64,000 nt of DNA, from positions 13,204,001 through 13,268,000 of the forward strand of contig NW_024464918.1 of assembly GCF_017591425.1 (NCBI RefSeq). The letters run 5' to 3'. How positions within the stretch are numbered: position 1 is the first letter of the stretch; each line of letters begins with the position of its first letter. The DNA is from Ochotona curzoniae. Its lineage: Eukaryota; Chordata; Mammalia; Lagomorpha; Ochotonidae. The notes under the pieces are model-generated. The model was not told where the DNA came from. It did no database searches and worked only from the letters and a program-made list of their open reading frames with translations. A program made the position numbers and the translations under genes. This document shows positions 42,896 to 52,978 of this stretch, piece after piece.

Positions 42896-43588
42896 AAATC
42901 AAGTTACTGCAGTGGCCATGGACCCACTAAATTGTATCTTATGGAAGAAGCAACAGGCCTCTGTCTTGCTCACATATGCTTCACTTAACTTAGGCACACT
43001 CTGGAGGGAAAGAACAAATGTACTGGCTTACCTCATCAACAACCCACCTTTTCTTCTTACTTTCAACTAAAAAGCTCTGCTTGACTGAGTGTAACGAAAG
43101 TCAGAGGGAGTGTAAGCCTCTGTCAGCTTGGTGCCTTACTGCTTTTTTTACAACCACCCATTCAAAAAATAATGTGGCAGCAGTGAGAGTTCATGAGCTC
43201 GGCAAGACCCCAAACATGTGAATCACCACAGCTTATCTCCAGTACTTAGCAGAGCACCCACCTGCTGTAAAGACAGCCCTGAATGAACACTTAGGAAATC
43301 AATCAACAAGCAAAAGAATGATCCCAACTATGAGTACTGCAGATAAGCACATAACACTTTGCTCAAAGTCAAGAAAAAATTGCAAGAGTAAAGATCTGTA
43401 ATTGTACATAAGCCATGTTCAAAGTGCCGGGAGTCTCTCAGTGAAATAAGTTTCAGCTGCATATTGTATGACTCCTTTGCATCCCTGAATCAGTCTGATA
43501 ACTCCGTGAGTCAATTATCTCTAAGTAAAATAGCTTAGTTTTCTAGAGGGTTAGGAGACAATAGTAGTTTAACTCTTGGAATCATCAT
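42896..43588. other. Unassigned non-coding sequence
   Basis: Nothing recognised. Confidence 0.45.
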
Positions 43589-43589
43589 T

Positions 43590-43935
43590 TCTTACTGTCT
43601 TTGTCCATTTTCTTTTGCTATTACAGAATACCTAAATCCCGTAATTTGGGAAAGAAGAGTTTTCTGTGAGCTCATGGTTCTGGAGGTCTAAGACCAGCCC
43701 TGCACCTGCTCAACTTCTGAAAAAGACTGTGAACTGCTCCACGAATGGTAAGAAAACAAAAAGGTAAGAAGCATGGGAAAAGGGGGGTAAAAAGAGGCTC
43801 AGCTCCAGAGAAAACTGATCCAGACCCTGAAAAAAAAAACATGTAAATCCACTCCTGAGAGGTGAAAAATCTCTCATGAACAAAACACAATGCAGTGTGC
43901 TCCACTGCCCAATGTTTCAATGGGGACACAACTTC
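43590..43935 (+). mobile_element. Ancient transposable element remnant, family not assigned
   Basis: TTTGTCCATTTTCTTTTGCT, ATTACAGAATACCTAAATCC, AGCTCATGGTTCTGGAGGTC and, at the end, CAATGTTTCAATGGGGACAC, then AACTTCACTATGAGG, have the layout of a common mammalian repeat ('ttgctataacaaaatacc ... ctcacagttctggaggc ... gggacacaa'). Confidence 0.5.
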
Positions 43936-43959
43936 ACTATGAGGCTTCAGTTTCTTGCT

Positions 43960-44052
43960 TTTAGACCAAACTTATAGGAATGTCATGAAAATTAGGTAAT
44001 AAAATACAGGAGACACTTGAGCACTTAAATACCTTAGCTATGATTATCATGT
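43960..44052 (+). mobile_element. MIR fragment, 3' part
   Basis: GAAAATTAGGTAATAAAATA, ACTTGAGCACTTAAATACCT and a TAGCTATGATTATCAT end match the MIR 3' tail ('ttagctattattat'). Confidence 0.55.
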
Positions 44053-44099
44053 CATTTTAACACCCTCTAAACTCATTTCCACCATCTCCCTCCATGCAC

Positions 44100-44402
44100 A
44101 TTGAAAAAAAAAATCAGTTTTACAAATGTACTTTACAGAAAGCCAAATTAATACAAATTCCAGGTTAGTCGAGTCTGAAATTAATTGGCTTTCTTCTCTT
44201 TGTGACATTGTAATTTAGTATATAAGTCTTCTACCCCTAGATGAGAGAGGAATTTCACTGTTACATCAGAGAATGGTGTCCCTATGGCTGCCGAAGCTTT
44301 CACGAAGAAAATTTCTATTACAATAAAACCACATGGGCAGACCAAGATCTTTGCTTTGTGCAATTTCGACTTGAATATGAAAGAAACTTTAAATAGGTAT
44401 GT
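44100..44402. other. Repeat-free block, candidate conserved non-coding element
   Basis: No repeat family is recognised between the MIR and MER2 remnants. GAAATTAATTGGCTTTCTTC and CGAAGAAAATTTCTATTACA hold homeodomain-type cores. It is only a candidate, since no comparison genome is available here. Confidence 0.25.
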
Positions 44403-44625
44403 TATTATCTAGGCCTTGGAAGAGGCTTTGAGTTCCAGGAAATATGAGGTTAGTGAATTTGTAAATAACTCTCCATTAGCTGGTAAATTCCTAGACTGTT
44501 ATGGTCATAGAAACCACATGCCCTCTTGTGCCAAGCATAGTCCCTGTTTATATCCATCATCACTGCTAATTAACAGCCACAATTTGTTATTCTTACAAAA
44601 ATAGCCTAGTTGGGAGGATAAATTA

Positions 44626-44968
44626 TAGTCATCCCTTAGTGTCTGTGGTATCTGCAGAGGTTTGGGGTCCAGAACCCTCTGTGGATCCCCAAAGCCTGAG
44701 ATGCTCTAGTCCCTTCTTTAAATGGTGAAATATTTGCATAAAACCTAAGCACATCCTCCTGGATACTTTAAATCAGCTCTAGCTTACTTACCGTATCCAA
44801 CATAGGGGAAATACTATGTAAATAGTCATCACACTGTGTTCTTGAGAGAACAGCGACAAGGAAAATTCTGAACATTCTCACTGCAGATGCAGCTTTTTCT
44901 CCAGTAATTCTAACCTATGGTTGGTTGAATCTGCATGTATATATCCCATAGATACAAGGAGCAGTTGC
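44626..44968 (+). mobile_element. MER2 (Tigger-group) DNA transposon, nearly full length
   Basis: AGTCATCCCTTAGTGTCTGT at the left and ATAGATACAAGGAGCAGTTG at the right are the degenerate inverted ends. TTTGGGGTCCAGAACCCTCT, AAACCTAAGCACATCCTCCT, GGATACTTTAAATCAGCTCT and CTATGGTTGGTTGAATCTGC follow the consensus. At about 343 bp it has the full length of this non-autonomous element. Confidence 0.92.
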
Positions 44969-45374
44969 CTATGACCACCATTCTCTTGATGCTCTCCTGT
45001 CTTCCCAACAGAGAACTGAAATCCACCTTGAAATAAGAATGAGGGAAACTAAAACTTCAGGTGCCATGTTTGGAACCCCTAACATGCATGATTTAGTTCT
45101 TCTGAAAGGCTAAGATGTCCAGAGTACATTGCTCCCAGCAAGTGAGAGTACCGCTGAACCACATTCAACGTAAAAACAATATGGCCTAAACTGTATTTTA
45201 AAACTTACATGCATTTTGAAATAAACTAGCTCCTTTCTAGTAGAATCATTACACCATTTGTAAATCACTCATCAAAGGTAAAATTTTCACATGTCCCCCT
45301 TCATTTCCAGAAGCATGACCTGTGTTCTGCTTGTGCTCACTAATCTAGTCCCAACCCCAATAGTCCAGAAAAGT
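44969..45374. other. Unassigned non-coding sequence
   Basis: Nothing recognised. Confidence 0.45.
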
Positions 45375-45427
45375 AAGTGTGATTGCACCCATTTTACACA
45401 AGGGCACCCAAGGTTTAGCGTAATCAC
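45375..45427 (-). mobile_element. MIR fragment
   Basis: ATTGCACCCATTTTACACAA, then GGGCACCCAAGGTTTAG, matches the reverse MIR middle. Confidence 0.55.
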
Positions 45428-45470
45428 CCCACTATCATAACCTGTTTCTTCTGTTTAAAAACACCATCTT

Positions 45471-45797
45471 GGGGCTGGCACAATAGCATAGTGGTTACAG
45501 TCCTCACCTTGCACACACCAGGATCATATATGGGTGCCAGTTCTAATCCCAGCAGCCCCACATTCCATCCAGCTCCCTGCTGGTGGCCTGGGAAAGCAGT
45601 CAAAAATGGCCCAGAGCCTTGGGATCCTGCAGCCCTGTGGGAGACCCGGAAGAGCTCCTGGCTCCTGGCTTTGGATTGGCTCAGCTCCAGCTGGTGCATT
45701 CCCTTGAGGAGTGAACCATCAGATGGAAGACCTTCCTCTCTGTCTTTCCTCTTCTCTGTATATCTGCCTTTCCAATGAAAATAAATAAATCTTAAAA
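45471..45797 (+). mobile_element. Lagomorph CSINE with target-site duplication
   Basis: GGGGCTGGCACAATAGCATA, CTTGCACACACCAGGATCAT, GGTGCCAGTTCTAATCCCAG, TGTGGGAGACCCGGAAGAGC and CTGCCTTTCCAATGAAAATA. AAAAACACCAT is found on both sides (45457-45467 and 45798-45808). Confidence 0.97.
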
Positions 45798-45949
45798 AAA
45801 AACACCATATTTATTTTTCTCCACATTTTAATGCTTCTGGAATAAAGATAACCTCACAACTTAAGTATATTTTTAGTGCAACCTCTCTTCTCTGACCCAT
45901 TTTTATTACTTTAATGATGTGTCTTCTTAAGGCTGCAGAACAAATGATG

Positions 45950-46018
45950 AACACCAAGGCTGACATTCAAACCTGTTCCCTCTGAGTCCTTATCATTAAC
46001 CACTGTGCCATGCTGCAC
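45950..46018 (-). mobile_element. MIR 5' end fragment
   Basis: CTGACATTCAAACCTGTTCC, CTCTGAGTCCTTATCATTAA and CCACTGTGCCATGCTGC match the reverse MIR 5' end ('attcgaacccag ... ttaaccactatgctatgctgcc'). Confidence 0.75.
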
Positions 46019-46344
46019 TTAATGAATTTTTACTAAATGTCATTATAAATGAAGAGAGAAATTTTTAGCAAACCTTGGCTGGCTGTGTCTGGTATTCCAG
46101 TAAGGAGCTAAGGCCCTATTGCCACAGATTTTTGCCTTTTGGCACCCTTCTGAGGTTCTGCAAGAGGGACAGGAGCAGCCTCTGGGGCACGTGAGCGGGC
46201 AGTGAGAAGGTAACAGGATTACAGAATGGAGGGGAAAAGACTAGAAAAAGCCAGGCATGGGGGTGATAGTCCTCTAGGTTCTCGGGGCTCACATTTTACA
46301 AGGAACAAATCCTTGTAAATCCTTGCAAATCCTAACACATTAAG

Positions 46345-46485
46345 TCCTACCTGACTCTGACTCTACTTAACCACTCTATGCCTCAGTTTAATCATCTGCA
46401 ACATAAAGATATAAGCACTGTTGTGAATGTAGAAGGAATAATTACAAGCAATGCACTTACAACAGCACCTGGCACTCCATCAGCC
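46345..46485 (+). mobile_element. MIR SINE, partial
   Basis: ACTCTATGCCTCAGTTTAAT, CATCTGCAACATAAAGATAT, TAGAAGGAATAATTACAAGC and TTACAACAGCACCTGGCACT follow the MIR order. Confidence 0.85.
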
Positions 46486-46629
46486 CCCAAAAAGTGTCAC
46501 CCACCATTACCAGTTACCTCTTCTGCCTCACTGAGAGCCGCCATCCACATATGTACATACACACACAGGCTCCAGCCACGTTCTTCTTAAAGAGAGGCCA
46601 CCTTTTCAGCTTTCACACTGTCTGTTGTT

Positions 46630-46830
46630 GTTGCTTCTTGAATGCTCTTCCTGCCCTCTTTGAAGAGCCAATTCACACTCACACTCAGCAATAGCTAACA
46701 GGTCAACTCCTCAGAGGGGCCTTCCCTCAGCCTCTTCAAGTGACAGCCTCTCTCCATCTCTTTCTGTTGTATCTACTATCTGCTTCCTAACCCCTGCAGT
46801 AACTAAGCTGATCTTATCCAGAGCTGTCTA
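46630..46830 (+). mobile_element. L2 LINE fragment
   Basis: GAATGCTCTTCCTGCCCTCT, GTCAACTCCTCAGAGGGGCC and TTCCCTCAGCCTCTTCAAGT match the L2 segment 'tcacctcctcagagaggccttccctgacc'. It stops at the Tigger1-like element. Confidence 0.88.
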
Positions 46831-47235
46831 CAGTAATTTCCCCTTACCTGAGATTCTGCTTTTTGTACTTTTGATTACTCAAAGGCAACTATGGTCCAAA
46901 AATATTCAATTGAAGTCTTTCCAGAAATAAACAGCATAAAAGTTTGAAATTGCATGCTGTTGCAAATGGTATGATGAATTTTCATCCAAACTGCCCAGGA
47001 CATGAATCACTCTTTTACCTAACAGATCAAAACTATACATAAATGCTACCGACTTGTCAGCACTTAGCTATCTTGGTGATCAGATCAAGTGTCACAGTAT
47101 CAGTGATTGATTTCAAGTAATTCTTTCACTTAACAATGGTCTAAAGATGAAATAGCATTGATGCTGGTCACTTGGGAATGTCAACGAAAAATATTAAATA
47201 CTTTCTTTTAGTGAAAAGGTGAAAATACCACAAGA
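46831..47235 (+). mobile_element. Tigger1-like DNA transposon, 5' region reaching the transposase start
   Basis: It begins at a Tigger-type end, CAGTAATTTCCCCTTACCTG. The 5' non-coding part follows in order: CCAAAAATATTCAATTGAAG, CCAGAAATAAACAGCATAAA, CTTAGCTATCTTGGTGATCA, ATTTCAAGTAATTCTTTCAC. The last 100 bp (TTAACAATGGTCTAAAGATG through TTTTAGTGAAAAGGTGAAAA) are the degraded start of the transposase frame. The frame is broken and the rest of the gene is missing, cut off at an A-run (47241-47254). Confidence 0.85.
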
Positions 47236-47357
47236 TATTCTAAAAAAAAAAAAAAAGTAAACATTTACGTAACTGTTATACTGTGTCATTAAAACTGTTC
47301 TAATTAGTTATTGTTAAATCTTACTGGGCCTAATTTATAAATTAAACCTTAGTGCCC

Positions 47358-47427
47358 ATATATATATATACACACTACATATATTTGCATGTGTATATAT
47401 ATATATATATGGCATATATTTGCATGT
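47358..47427. repeat. (TA)n-rich tract with a duplicated 15-bp motif
   Basis: Alternating TA runs at 47359-47370 and 47394-47410. The 15-mer CATATATTTGCATGT occurs at 47378-47392 and 47413-47427, and each copy carries the octamer ATTTGCAT. Confidence 0.92.
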
Positions 47428-47549
47428 ATATAGAACTTGGTACTGTATGGGCTTTCAGGCATCCACTGCAGTCTTGCAAAAATGGGTAAGAGGGTACTAC
47501 TTACTGTCCTTGCCACTATCTCTGGAATGAAAACTGCTTTGCTATTCTT

Positions 47550-47625
47550 TTAATACCTGTCCCTAGACACAGTGCTTAGCATAGTGGACACTCAAGAAGA
47601 TTTGTGGAACTGCATTTCCCACACT
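47550..47625 (+). mobile_element. L2 LINE 3' tail fragment
   Basis: ACACAGTGCTTAGCATAGTG, then GACACTCAAGAAGATTTGTG, matches the L2 end 'agcacagtgcctggcacatagtaggtgctcaataaatatttgttg'. Confidence 0.6.
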
Positions 47626-48215
47626 CAATCAGTGAAAATTTCAGAACCTAAATACAGGTTAGGTTAAAGCCAGGGAGCCCCCACGGAAGGAGAAATGAGT
47701 TAGCTTACAGTTTTCTCACCCACAGAAACCAAGGTCACTACTAAGGGCTCTGAGCCTATGACTCTGCTTTCCAGCCCAATCCCACTGTCTTCACTGCTTT
47801 CCTAACAGGAGTCTGATGGTGCAACTGAATTTTCATGCACACATATTTGATGATGTAGGCTTGCTTCTGACCTCCTCGGGAGAAGACTAGAGCCTCTCAA
47901 TCTACACTTACTTGGAAATCAATAAAAGCATCCTCGCAAGGCCCTTGTTAAACTTGTCTTAGGGGTCGCGGTGGGGAGACGGACCAACAGTCTTATTGAA
48001 GGCCTTGTTCACTGGGCTTCCTGAATCAAACATTTTCAGACTGGATGCCTGCAAGATTTGGAGAACTCGTGTCACACTGGGGATTTTCCTGACCTTGACA
48101 GAGACAGAGCACGTGGTTTTCGACTTATATAGAATAGTCACCTACAGAGCTTAGTTTAAACACGCACATTTCCAGCATCTACCCCCTGAGAGCCTCAGTC
48201 AATACAACTTTTATT
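47626..48215. other. Unassigned non-coding sequence
   Basis: Nothing recognised. Confidence 0.45.
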
Positions 48216-48219
48216 AGAA

Positions 48220-48380
48220 TAGTATTTATTCTGAGTCTTTATACCTGCTTACGTACTAGCTGTGGTGACAAGCAGCTTTACATATATTATCTGATTAAAT
48301 CCTGTAAGGTAGGCTTTACTTTCACCCTCTTTTTAAAGAAACTAAGGGTCAGAAAATTTAGGACTACTCTCAGGGTTCTG
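48220..48380 (-). mobile_element. MIR SINE
   Basis: GCAGCTTTACATATATTATC, TGATTAAATCCTGTAAGGTA and AAGAAACTAAGGGTCAGAAA match reverse MIR. Confidence 0.88.
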
Positions 48381-48394
48381 CACCTCAAAAGTCC

Positions 48395-48525
48395 TGTCAA
48401 AAGCTTGTGACTCAAAGTGTGGTCCATGGACTAGCATCACCCAAAACTCAGAAATGCAGACCCCTGCCTTCCTTTTGACCTTCTGAATCTTATGCTGCAC
48501 TTTGGCAAGATGCTTAACTGCACAA
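48395..48525 (-). mobile_element. MER5-type hAT DNA transposon remnant
   Basis: GTGACTCAAAGTGTGGTCCA, TGGACTAGCATCACCCAAAA, CTCAGAAATGCAGACCCCTG and TTCTGAATCTTATGCTGCAC match the reverse of MER5-like elements, directly after the MIR. Confidence 0.82.
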
Positions 48526-49112
48526 CTAAGTTCAAGAACTTTGCTCTGGTTCACTGGATTCGAAGTTGGTGCTCCTTCTATCCAGTGGCTACCTAACATG
48601 AGCCTTTACTAGAAACCCTGAAGTTCTTAGTATCAGGTAAATAATGACCCCTTCGACACCCCAAAAATAATCCCAACCCAAGGCGCTAGAATCTTTACTT
48701 GTTAAGCCACAGCCCAGATGGCTCTTCTGTGAGTGATATGAGAAATGTAGAAAAGCACTGAAATCACTTTCTTTCTCTATTGAGAATGGCACAAGTTAAC
48801 TTTTAAAGGACCTCCTAGCCTATAAGAGCTATGCTTTTAACATCATTGGCTATGTTTGCAATGAAGAGAGAAGGACCAACCCTCAAGACTGCAGAACTTG
48901 GGGATGAGAGCACTTTGGAGAACAGAAAATAAAAGTCCTTCCTTCCACAGGTGAGGACCTCAAGGGGCACCAGTGACTGACACCTTAGTCGTGATCCCAT
49001 GACCCCTTTAAGGCAAAGGTAGACCAGATACCAAGATCCTGATTCTGTCCACTAGAACATAAATCATGTAATGCAAATCCTAGTAGTAGCAGCAGCACAA
49101 AGGACAATGACA
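48526..49112. other. Unassigned non-coding sequence
   Basis: Nothing recognised. Confidence 0.45.
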
Positions 49113-49114
49113 AA

Positions 49115-49292
49115 GCTCTCAGAACAATTTTTATTGCTTTCACATATTAATTCTCTTAAGTCTCACAGCAGCCCATAAGTTGGGTATTATGATCCATATT
49201 ATAATAATGAGGAAAGTCAGTCATTGCCTCAGCTGCTAAATGGCAGAGCTAGGATTCAAAACCAGACAGCCTGGGCTTAGATTCCAAAGATA
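49115..49292 (-). mobile_element. MIR SINE
   Basis: TTTCACATATTAATTCTCTT, TCTCACAGCAGCCCATAAGT, ATAATGAGGAAAGTCAGTCA and TAAATGGCAGAGCTAGGATT, then CAAAACCAGACAGCC. Confidence 0.93.
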
Positions 49293-49434
49293 CTCGAGCA
49301 GAGACTGCATGAAGGAATGAGGTAAATGTAATGTGACTCAAAACTCCTCTGGATTCTTGTTGTATTCACCCTTTTCTTTGTCCCCAGATAAATGAGTTAA
49401 AGTTTAAAAAAGCTCCATGTCCCTTTCTATGACG

Positions 49435-49640
49435 TGCCTTTGCCTTGTCCCTCCAAAATTCCTGTGCTGGAAGCTTGGCTCCCTATGTAACAGTAGTGAA
49501 AAGTGGTGGGACGTGGTAAGAAGTTTATTAGGTCATGGGGGTACCATTCTTGAAAGCAATTAATGCCTACGTCAGAAGAGTGGATGAGGCTCGTTGAAAC
49601 TGGAATGCCTCAAGACATTAAAATAGAGATTAAAAAGAGA
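49435..49640 (+). mobile_element. MaLR LTR, 5' part
   Basis: TTGTCCCTCCAAAATTCCTG, TGCTGGAAGCTTGGCTCCCT, GGTGGGACGTGGTAAGAAGT, TTATTAGGTCATGGGGGTAC and CATTCTTGAAAGCAATTAAT follow the MST/MLT1 5' half. The 3' half is absent. Confidence 0.78.
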
Positions 49641-49688
49641 GATTGTTTAAGGTGAATTTTTAAGAAGAATATAATAAAGGATACAAGT

Positions 49689-50013
49689 GGGCCTGCTGAG
49701 ATGGCTCAACTGGCTAATCCTCACCTTCCAAGTGCCAGGATCCCATAGGAGTGCCTGTTTGTGTCCTGGCTGCTCCACTTCCCATCCAGTTCCGTGCTTG
49801 TGGCCTGAGAAAGCAGCGAGGATGGCCCAAAGCCTTGGGCCCCTGCACTCACGTGAGAAACCCAAAGGAAGCTGCTGGCTTCTGGCTTTGGATCGACTCA
49901 GCTCCAGCCATTGCAGCCATTTGGGGAGTGAACCAGCAAAGGAACATCTTTCTCTCTGGCTTCCCTTCTCTCTGTAGATTGCTTTCCCAATAAAAATAAG
50001 TAAATGCATTTTA
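49689..50013 (+). mobile_element. Lagomorph CSINE
   Basis: TGGGCCTGCTGAGATGGCTC, AAGTGCCAGGATCCCATAGG, GCTGCTCCACTTCCCATCCA, TTTGGGGAGTGAACCAGCAA and CTTTCCCAATAAAAATAAGT. Confidence 0.94.
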
Positions 50014-50355
50014 AAAAGTTAAAGATGGAAGTGCTAGCATTGAAGCAAACAAAAAACAAAGAAAAGAAAAATGAACAAATGTCTCTTTCCCAGTTGCAGC
50101 TCCAGGAGCAATATCACCAGCACCTCAGATCGAATCACACACCAAGGAAAGGAGACCAGAAATATTTTTAGCAAGTGACTCTGACATGTTTGAAATGCAA
50201 GAGCTACTGTTACGAACTATTATTTTCACACTGACTGAGAAATGGAAGTGGAGATCTTCAATTTGACATTATTAGACCTTTACTGTGATCACATAGTTTG
50301 TTTAAGATTGGTATATAAATCATAACCTTGTGGTAAGGTTATGTTATTCTTTCAG
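50014..50355. other. Unassigned non-coding sequence
   Basis: Nothing recognised. Confidence 0.4.
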
Positions 50356-50356
50356 T

Positions 50357-50652
50357 TTTTTTTTTTTTTAAGTTTGTTTGAGGAGCAGTACAGAGAAAGA
50401 GAGAGCAAGAGAAACCCTATTTGTTGGTTCATTCCCAAAATGCCCACAACATCTAGGGCTCACCCAGGCTAAAGCCAGGAGCCAGAATCTACATCCCCCA
50501 TGTGGGAGACAGGATTCCAACTACTCGTGCCATCACCAGCTACTTCCCAGTGTACATACTAGCAGGAAGATGGAATGAGTAACTGAGTTGGGATACAAAT
50601 CTAGGATGTGGGAAGCTGGTGACTCAAGCAGCATTCTAATCACTATGCCTTT
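50357..50652 (-). mobile_element. Old lagomorph C-type SINE variant
   Basis: A T-run (50357-50369), TTTGTTGGTTCATTCCCAAA, GGCTAAAGCCAGGAGCCAGA, CCCCCATGTGGGAGACAGGA and TAGGATGTGGGAAGCTGGTG, ending TTCTAATCACTATGCC. Confidence 0.9.
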
Positions 50653-50870
50653 CTTACTGTTATTTTTATGTGGAAGAATGAGCTAACATAAAATATTTTC
50701 TTGCTGAGTTGTTGTTTTGTTTATTTGTAGACTCACACTACACAACTCAGGTATCCTGTCCCCGCCAAGGTCAGCACTGCTATTTAGAAAACAAATCATA
50801 CTGTGCATGTAAAGTCCATAAACCCATCTTTTATCCTTTAGACTCTGCCTAAAAACTAAATCTTTTGGAC

Positions 50871-51165
50871 TGATGCCATGCTTATCAGACTAATCTTCCA
50901 CCCTTTGGCACCAGCATCCATACGGGCCCTGGTTTGTGTCCCAGTTGTTCTACTTCCAATCAAGTTCACTGCTTATGGCCTGGGAAAGCAGTGAAGGATG
51001 GTCCAAGTCCTTGGGACCCTGCATCCACGTAGTAGACCTGATAGAGGCTCTTGGTTCCTGACTTTAGATTTGCTCAGTTCTGGCTACTGTGGCCATTTGA
51101 GGAGGGAACCAATGGATGAAAGACCTATCTCCTCCCTTCTCCCTGTGAGTCTGCCTTTCAAACTA
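50871..51165 (+). mobile_element. Lagomorph C-type SINE whose tail received a second SINE
   Basis: TTTGGCACCAGCATCCATAC, TTATGGCCTGGGAAAGCAGT, CCTTGGGACCCTGCATCCAC, TGAGGAGGGAACCAATGGAT and GAGTCTGCCTTTCAAACTAA. Its A-rich tail appears to resume at 51466-51500 (AAATAAATAAATCTTTAAAC), after the inserted copy. Confidence 0.92.
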
Positions 51166-51465
51166 AGAAAGGCAAAGTCAGATATACAAAGAGGAGGAGA
51201 GACAGAGAGAAAGATCTTCCATCCAATGATTCACTCCCCAAGTGGCTGCAATGACCGGTACTGCGCCGATCTGAAGCCAGGAGCTCTTCCAGGTCTCCCA
51301 CATGGGTGCAGGGTCCCAAGGCTTTGGGCCATCCTCGACTGCTTTCCCAGGCCACAAACAGGGAGCTGGATGAGAACCAGGGTCGTTGGAATTAGAAGCG
51401 GCACCCATGTGGGATCCCAGCACATTCAATGTGAGGACTTTAGCCACTAGGCCACGCTGGGCCCA
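51166..51465 (-). mobile_element. CSINE inserted tail-to-tail into the preceding SINE
   Basis: GCAAAGTCAGATATACAAAG, CCAATGATTCACTCCCCAAG, CGATCTGAAGCCAGGAGCTC, AAGCGGCACCCATGTGGGAT and GCCACTAGGCCACGCTGGGC. It is less diverged than its host copy, which agrees with later insertion. The pair can fold as an inverted repeat of about 290 bp arms with almost no loop. Confidence 0.93.
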
Positions 51466-51490
51466 AAATAAATAAATCTTTAAACAATAA

Positions 51491-52055
51491 ATAAATCTAA
51501 AAGAGCTGATACTTTTGAAGTCCTATTTTGATTCAATAAGGCATGGTATGCTTAACTTCTCCAGACTGCAACCCTTCATTCAGAATTGGGAGGAGCGAAA
51601 TAATATTCTTATAATCCAAGTTTTTCTAGATATCAGCAAATACAGTAGCTCTTCACTGTTTTTGTTTCATCTTTTCAAACATGATCACAACTTTCCAAGT
51701 CTTGCTCTGTCATTTGAAATAGTGCTCATAAATTGGACTGGAAAACAGCACATATTACCTTTCCCATCTATAGATGCCTTTTGCTGAACACTAGTAACTT
51801 TAGATTCACCTGGAATGCAGGCAAGTAAATAGGCTCTCAAGACAGTTTTTCAAAAAAAAATAAAGAAGCAAGATCAATATCTACACATAGTTAAAAGCCT
51901 GAATATAGCAGAAAGGTACCCCCAAAATAATATCATCTGCCACTTTTAAAATCCCATTCCCAGTTTCTGAGAATCTTTACAGAAATATTTTATGCATACA
52001 TTAGCATGTGTTAGTTTCTTCATGCAAATAAAACAATTTAATGCATACTTTTTTA
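51491..52055. other. Unassigned AT-rich sequence
   Basis: Nothing recognised. Confidence 0.45.
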
Positions 52056-52059
52056 TCTT

Positions 52060-52345
52060 TTCCTTTTGTCCTTTGGTAGCTTGGAAATCATTTCGCACAT
52101 TGTTATTATGATTGCACAATATTCCATTACAAGGAGGTATCATTGTTGCAAATAATCAACTCCTAATTATGATCCTTTTCCCATGTTTCCCTTTCACAAA
52201 CAAGGCTACAATGAACATTCTTGTTTCTAGAATCTGTTCTACCTCTGTGATTGTCCCTTGGGATTAAACTTTTGTCCATAGTCTCCAAGGGTGTAATTCA
52301 AATGTACTATGTGAATTGGAACATGTAGTACACATTCATAATTAG
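52060..52345 (-). mobile_element. Old L1, part 1 (interrupted by a DNA transposon)
   Basis: GATTGCACAATATTCCATTA, CAAACAAGGCTACAATGAAC, then ATTCTTGTTTCTAGAATC and GTCCCTTGGGATTAAACTTT, match the reverse of an old L1 3' segment. It continues at 52605 in the right order. Confidence 0.75.
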
Positions 52346-52349
52346 AACT

Positions 52350-52600
52350 GGCATAGGTTGGGCATCCTAACCTGAAAATCTAAAGGCTCTGTGGGCAAAT
52401 GTGATGCTTTGTGGGTAAATGTGATACCCAAATAGTTTCAGATTTGGGGGCAGGAATTTCAGATTTTCATAGTAGGGATGCTCAATTGGTAAAATCTGTA
52501 CAAATAAATCCTGAAATTCAAAACAGATTGAAGTCTGAAATACTCTTAACCCCAAGTATTTTTAATAACGAATACTCAACCTGCATCGCCAAAATGCCCA
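52350..52600 (+). mobile_element. Tigger-related (MER44-like) element inserted in L1
   Basis: CATAGGTTGGGCATCCTAAC, CTGAAAATCTAAAGGCTCTG, TTCAAAACAGATTGAAGTCT and CCAAGTATTTTTAATAACGA, then ATACTCAACCTGCAT. It has the degenerate inverted ends of the family seen at 24351-24650, in the opposite orientation, and is internally shortened (about 250 bp). Confidence 0.78.
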
Positions 52601-52604
52601 GTTA

Positions 52605-52963
52605 AACCATCATACAATTACCTGCATACCTCTTTCCTCATTCACTCATTTCTCACTGAGTATAATAAGCTTTCTCAGTTTTTGCCAGTCTGATAAGTGG
52701 GAAAGAGCTTTGTTGTTTTGGTTTTGCATGTCTTTAAGTTGAAGAAAGTAGAACACCTTTTCATACATTTATTGGATACTTGCATTTGTCTTTCTAAAAC
52801 CTGTCTTTCATCCCCCTTGTTCACTTTTGGCTAGTCTGTTCATATTTTCTCTTATTTACTTGATAAATTCTTTGTAAAATAAGAAAATTAGCTCTTTCTT
52901 TCTTGTGATGTGAATCTCATATAGCATTTCATAATTTGTATCTGAAACATGTGGAATTTACTT
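52605..52963 (-). mobile_element. Old L1, part 2
   Basis: TTTTTGCCAGTCTGATAAGT, TTTTGGTTTTGCATGTCTTT, ACACCTTTTCATACATTTAT, TGGATACTTGCATTTGTCTT and TTACTTGATAAATTCTTTGT are the reverse of the next L1 segment, which shows the Tigger-like element landed inside a pre-existing L1. Confidence 0.85.
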
Positions 52964-52978
52964 CCATAAAGACATTTT

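Noticed and set aside
50998..51450. 150-codon open frame
   Set aside because: It lies across two CSINE copies.
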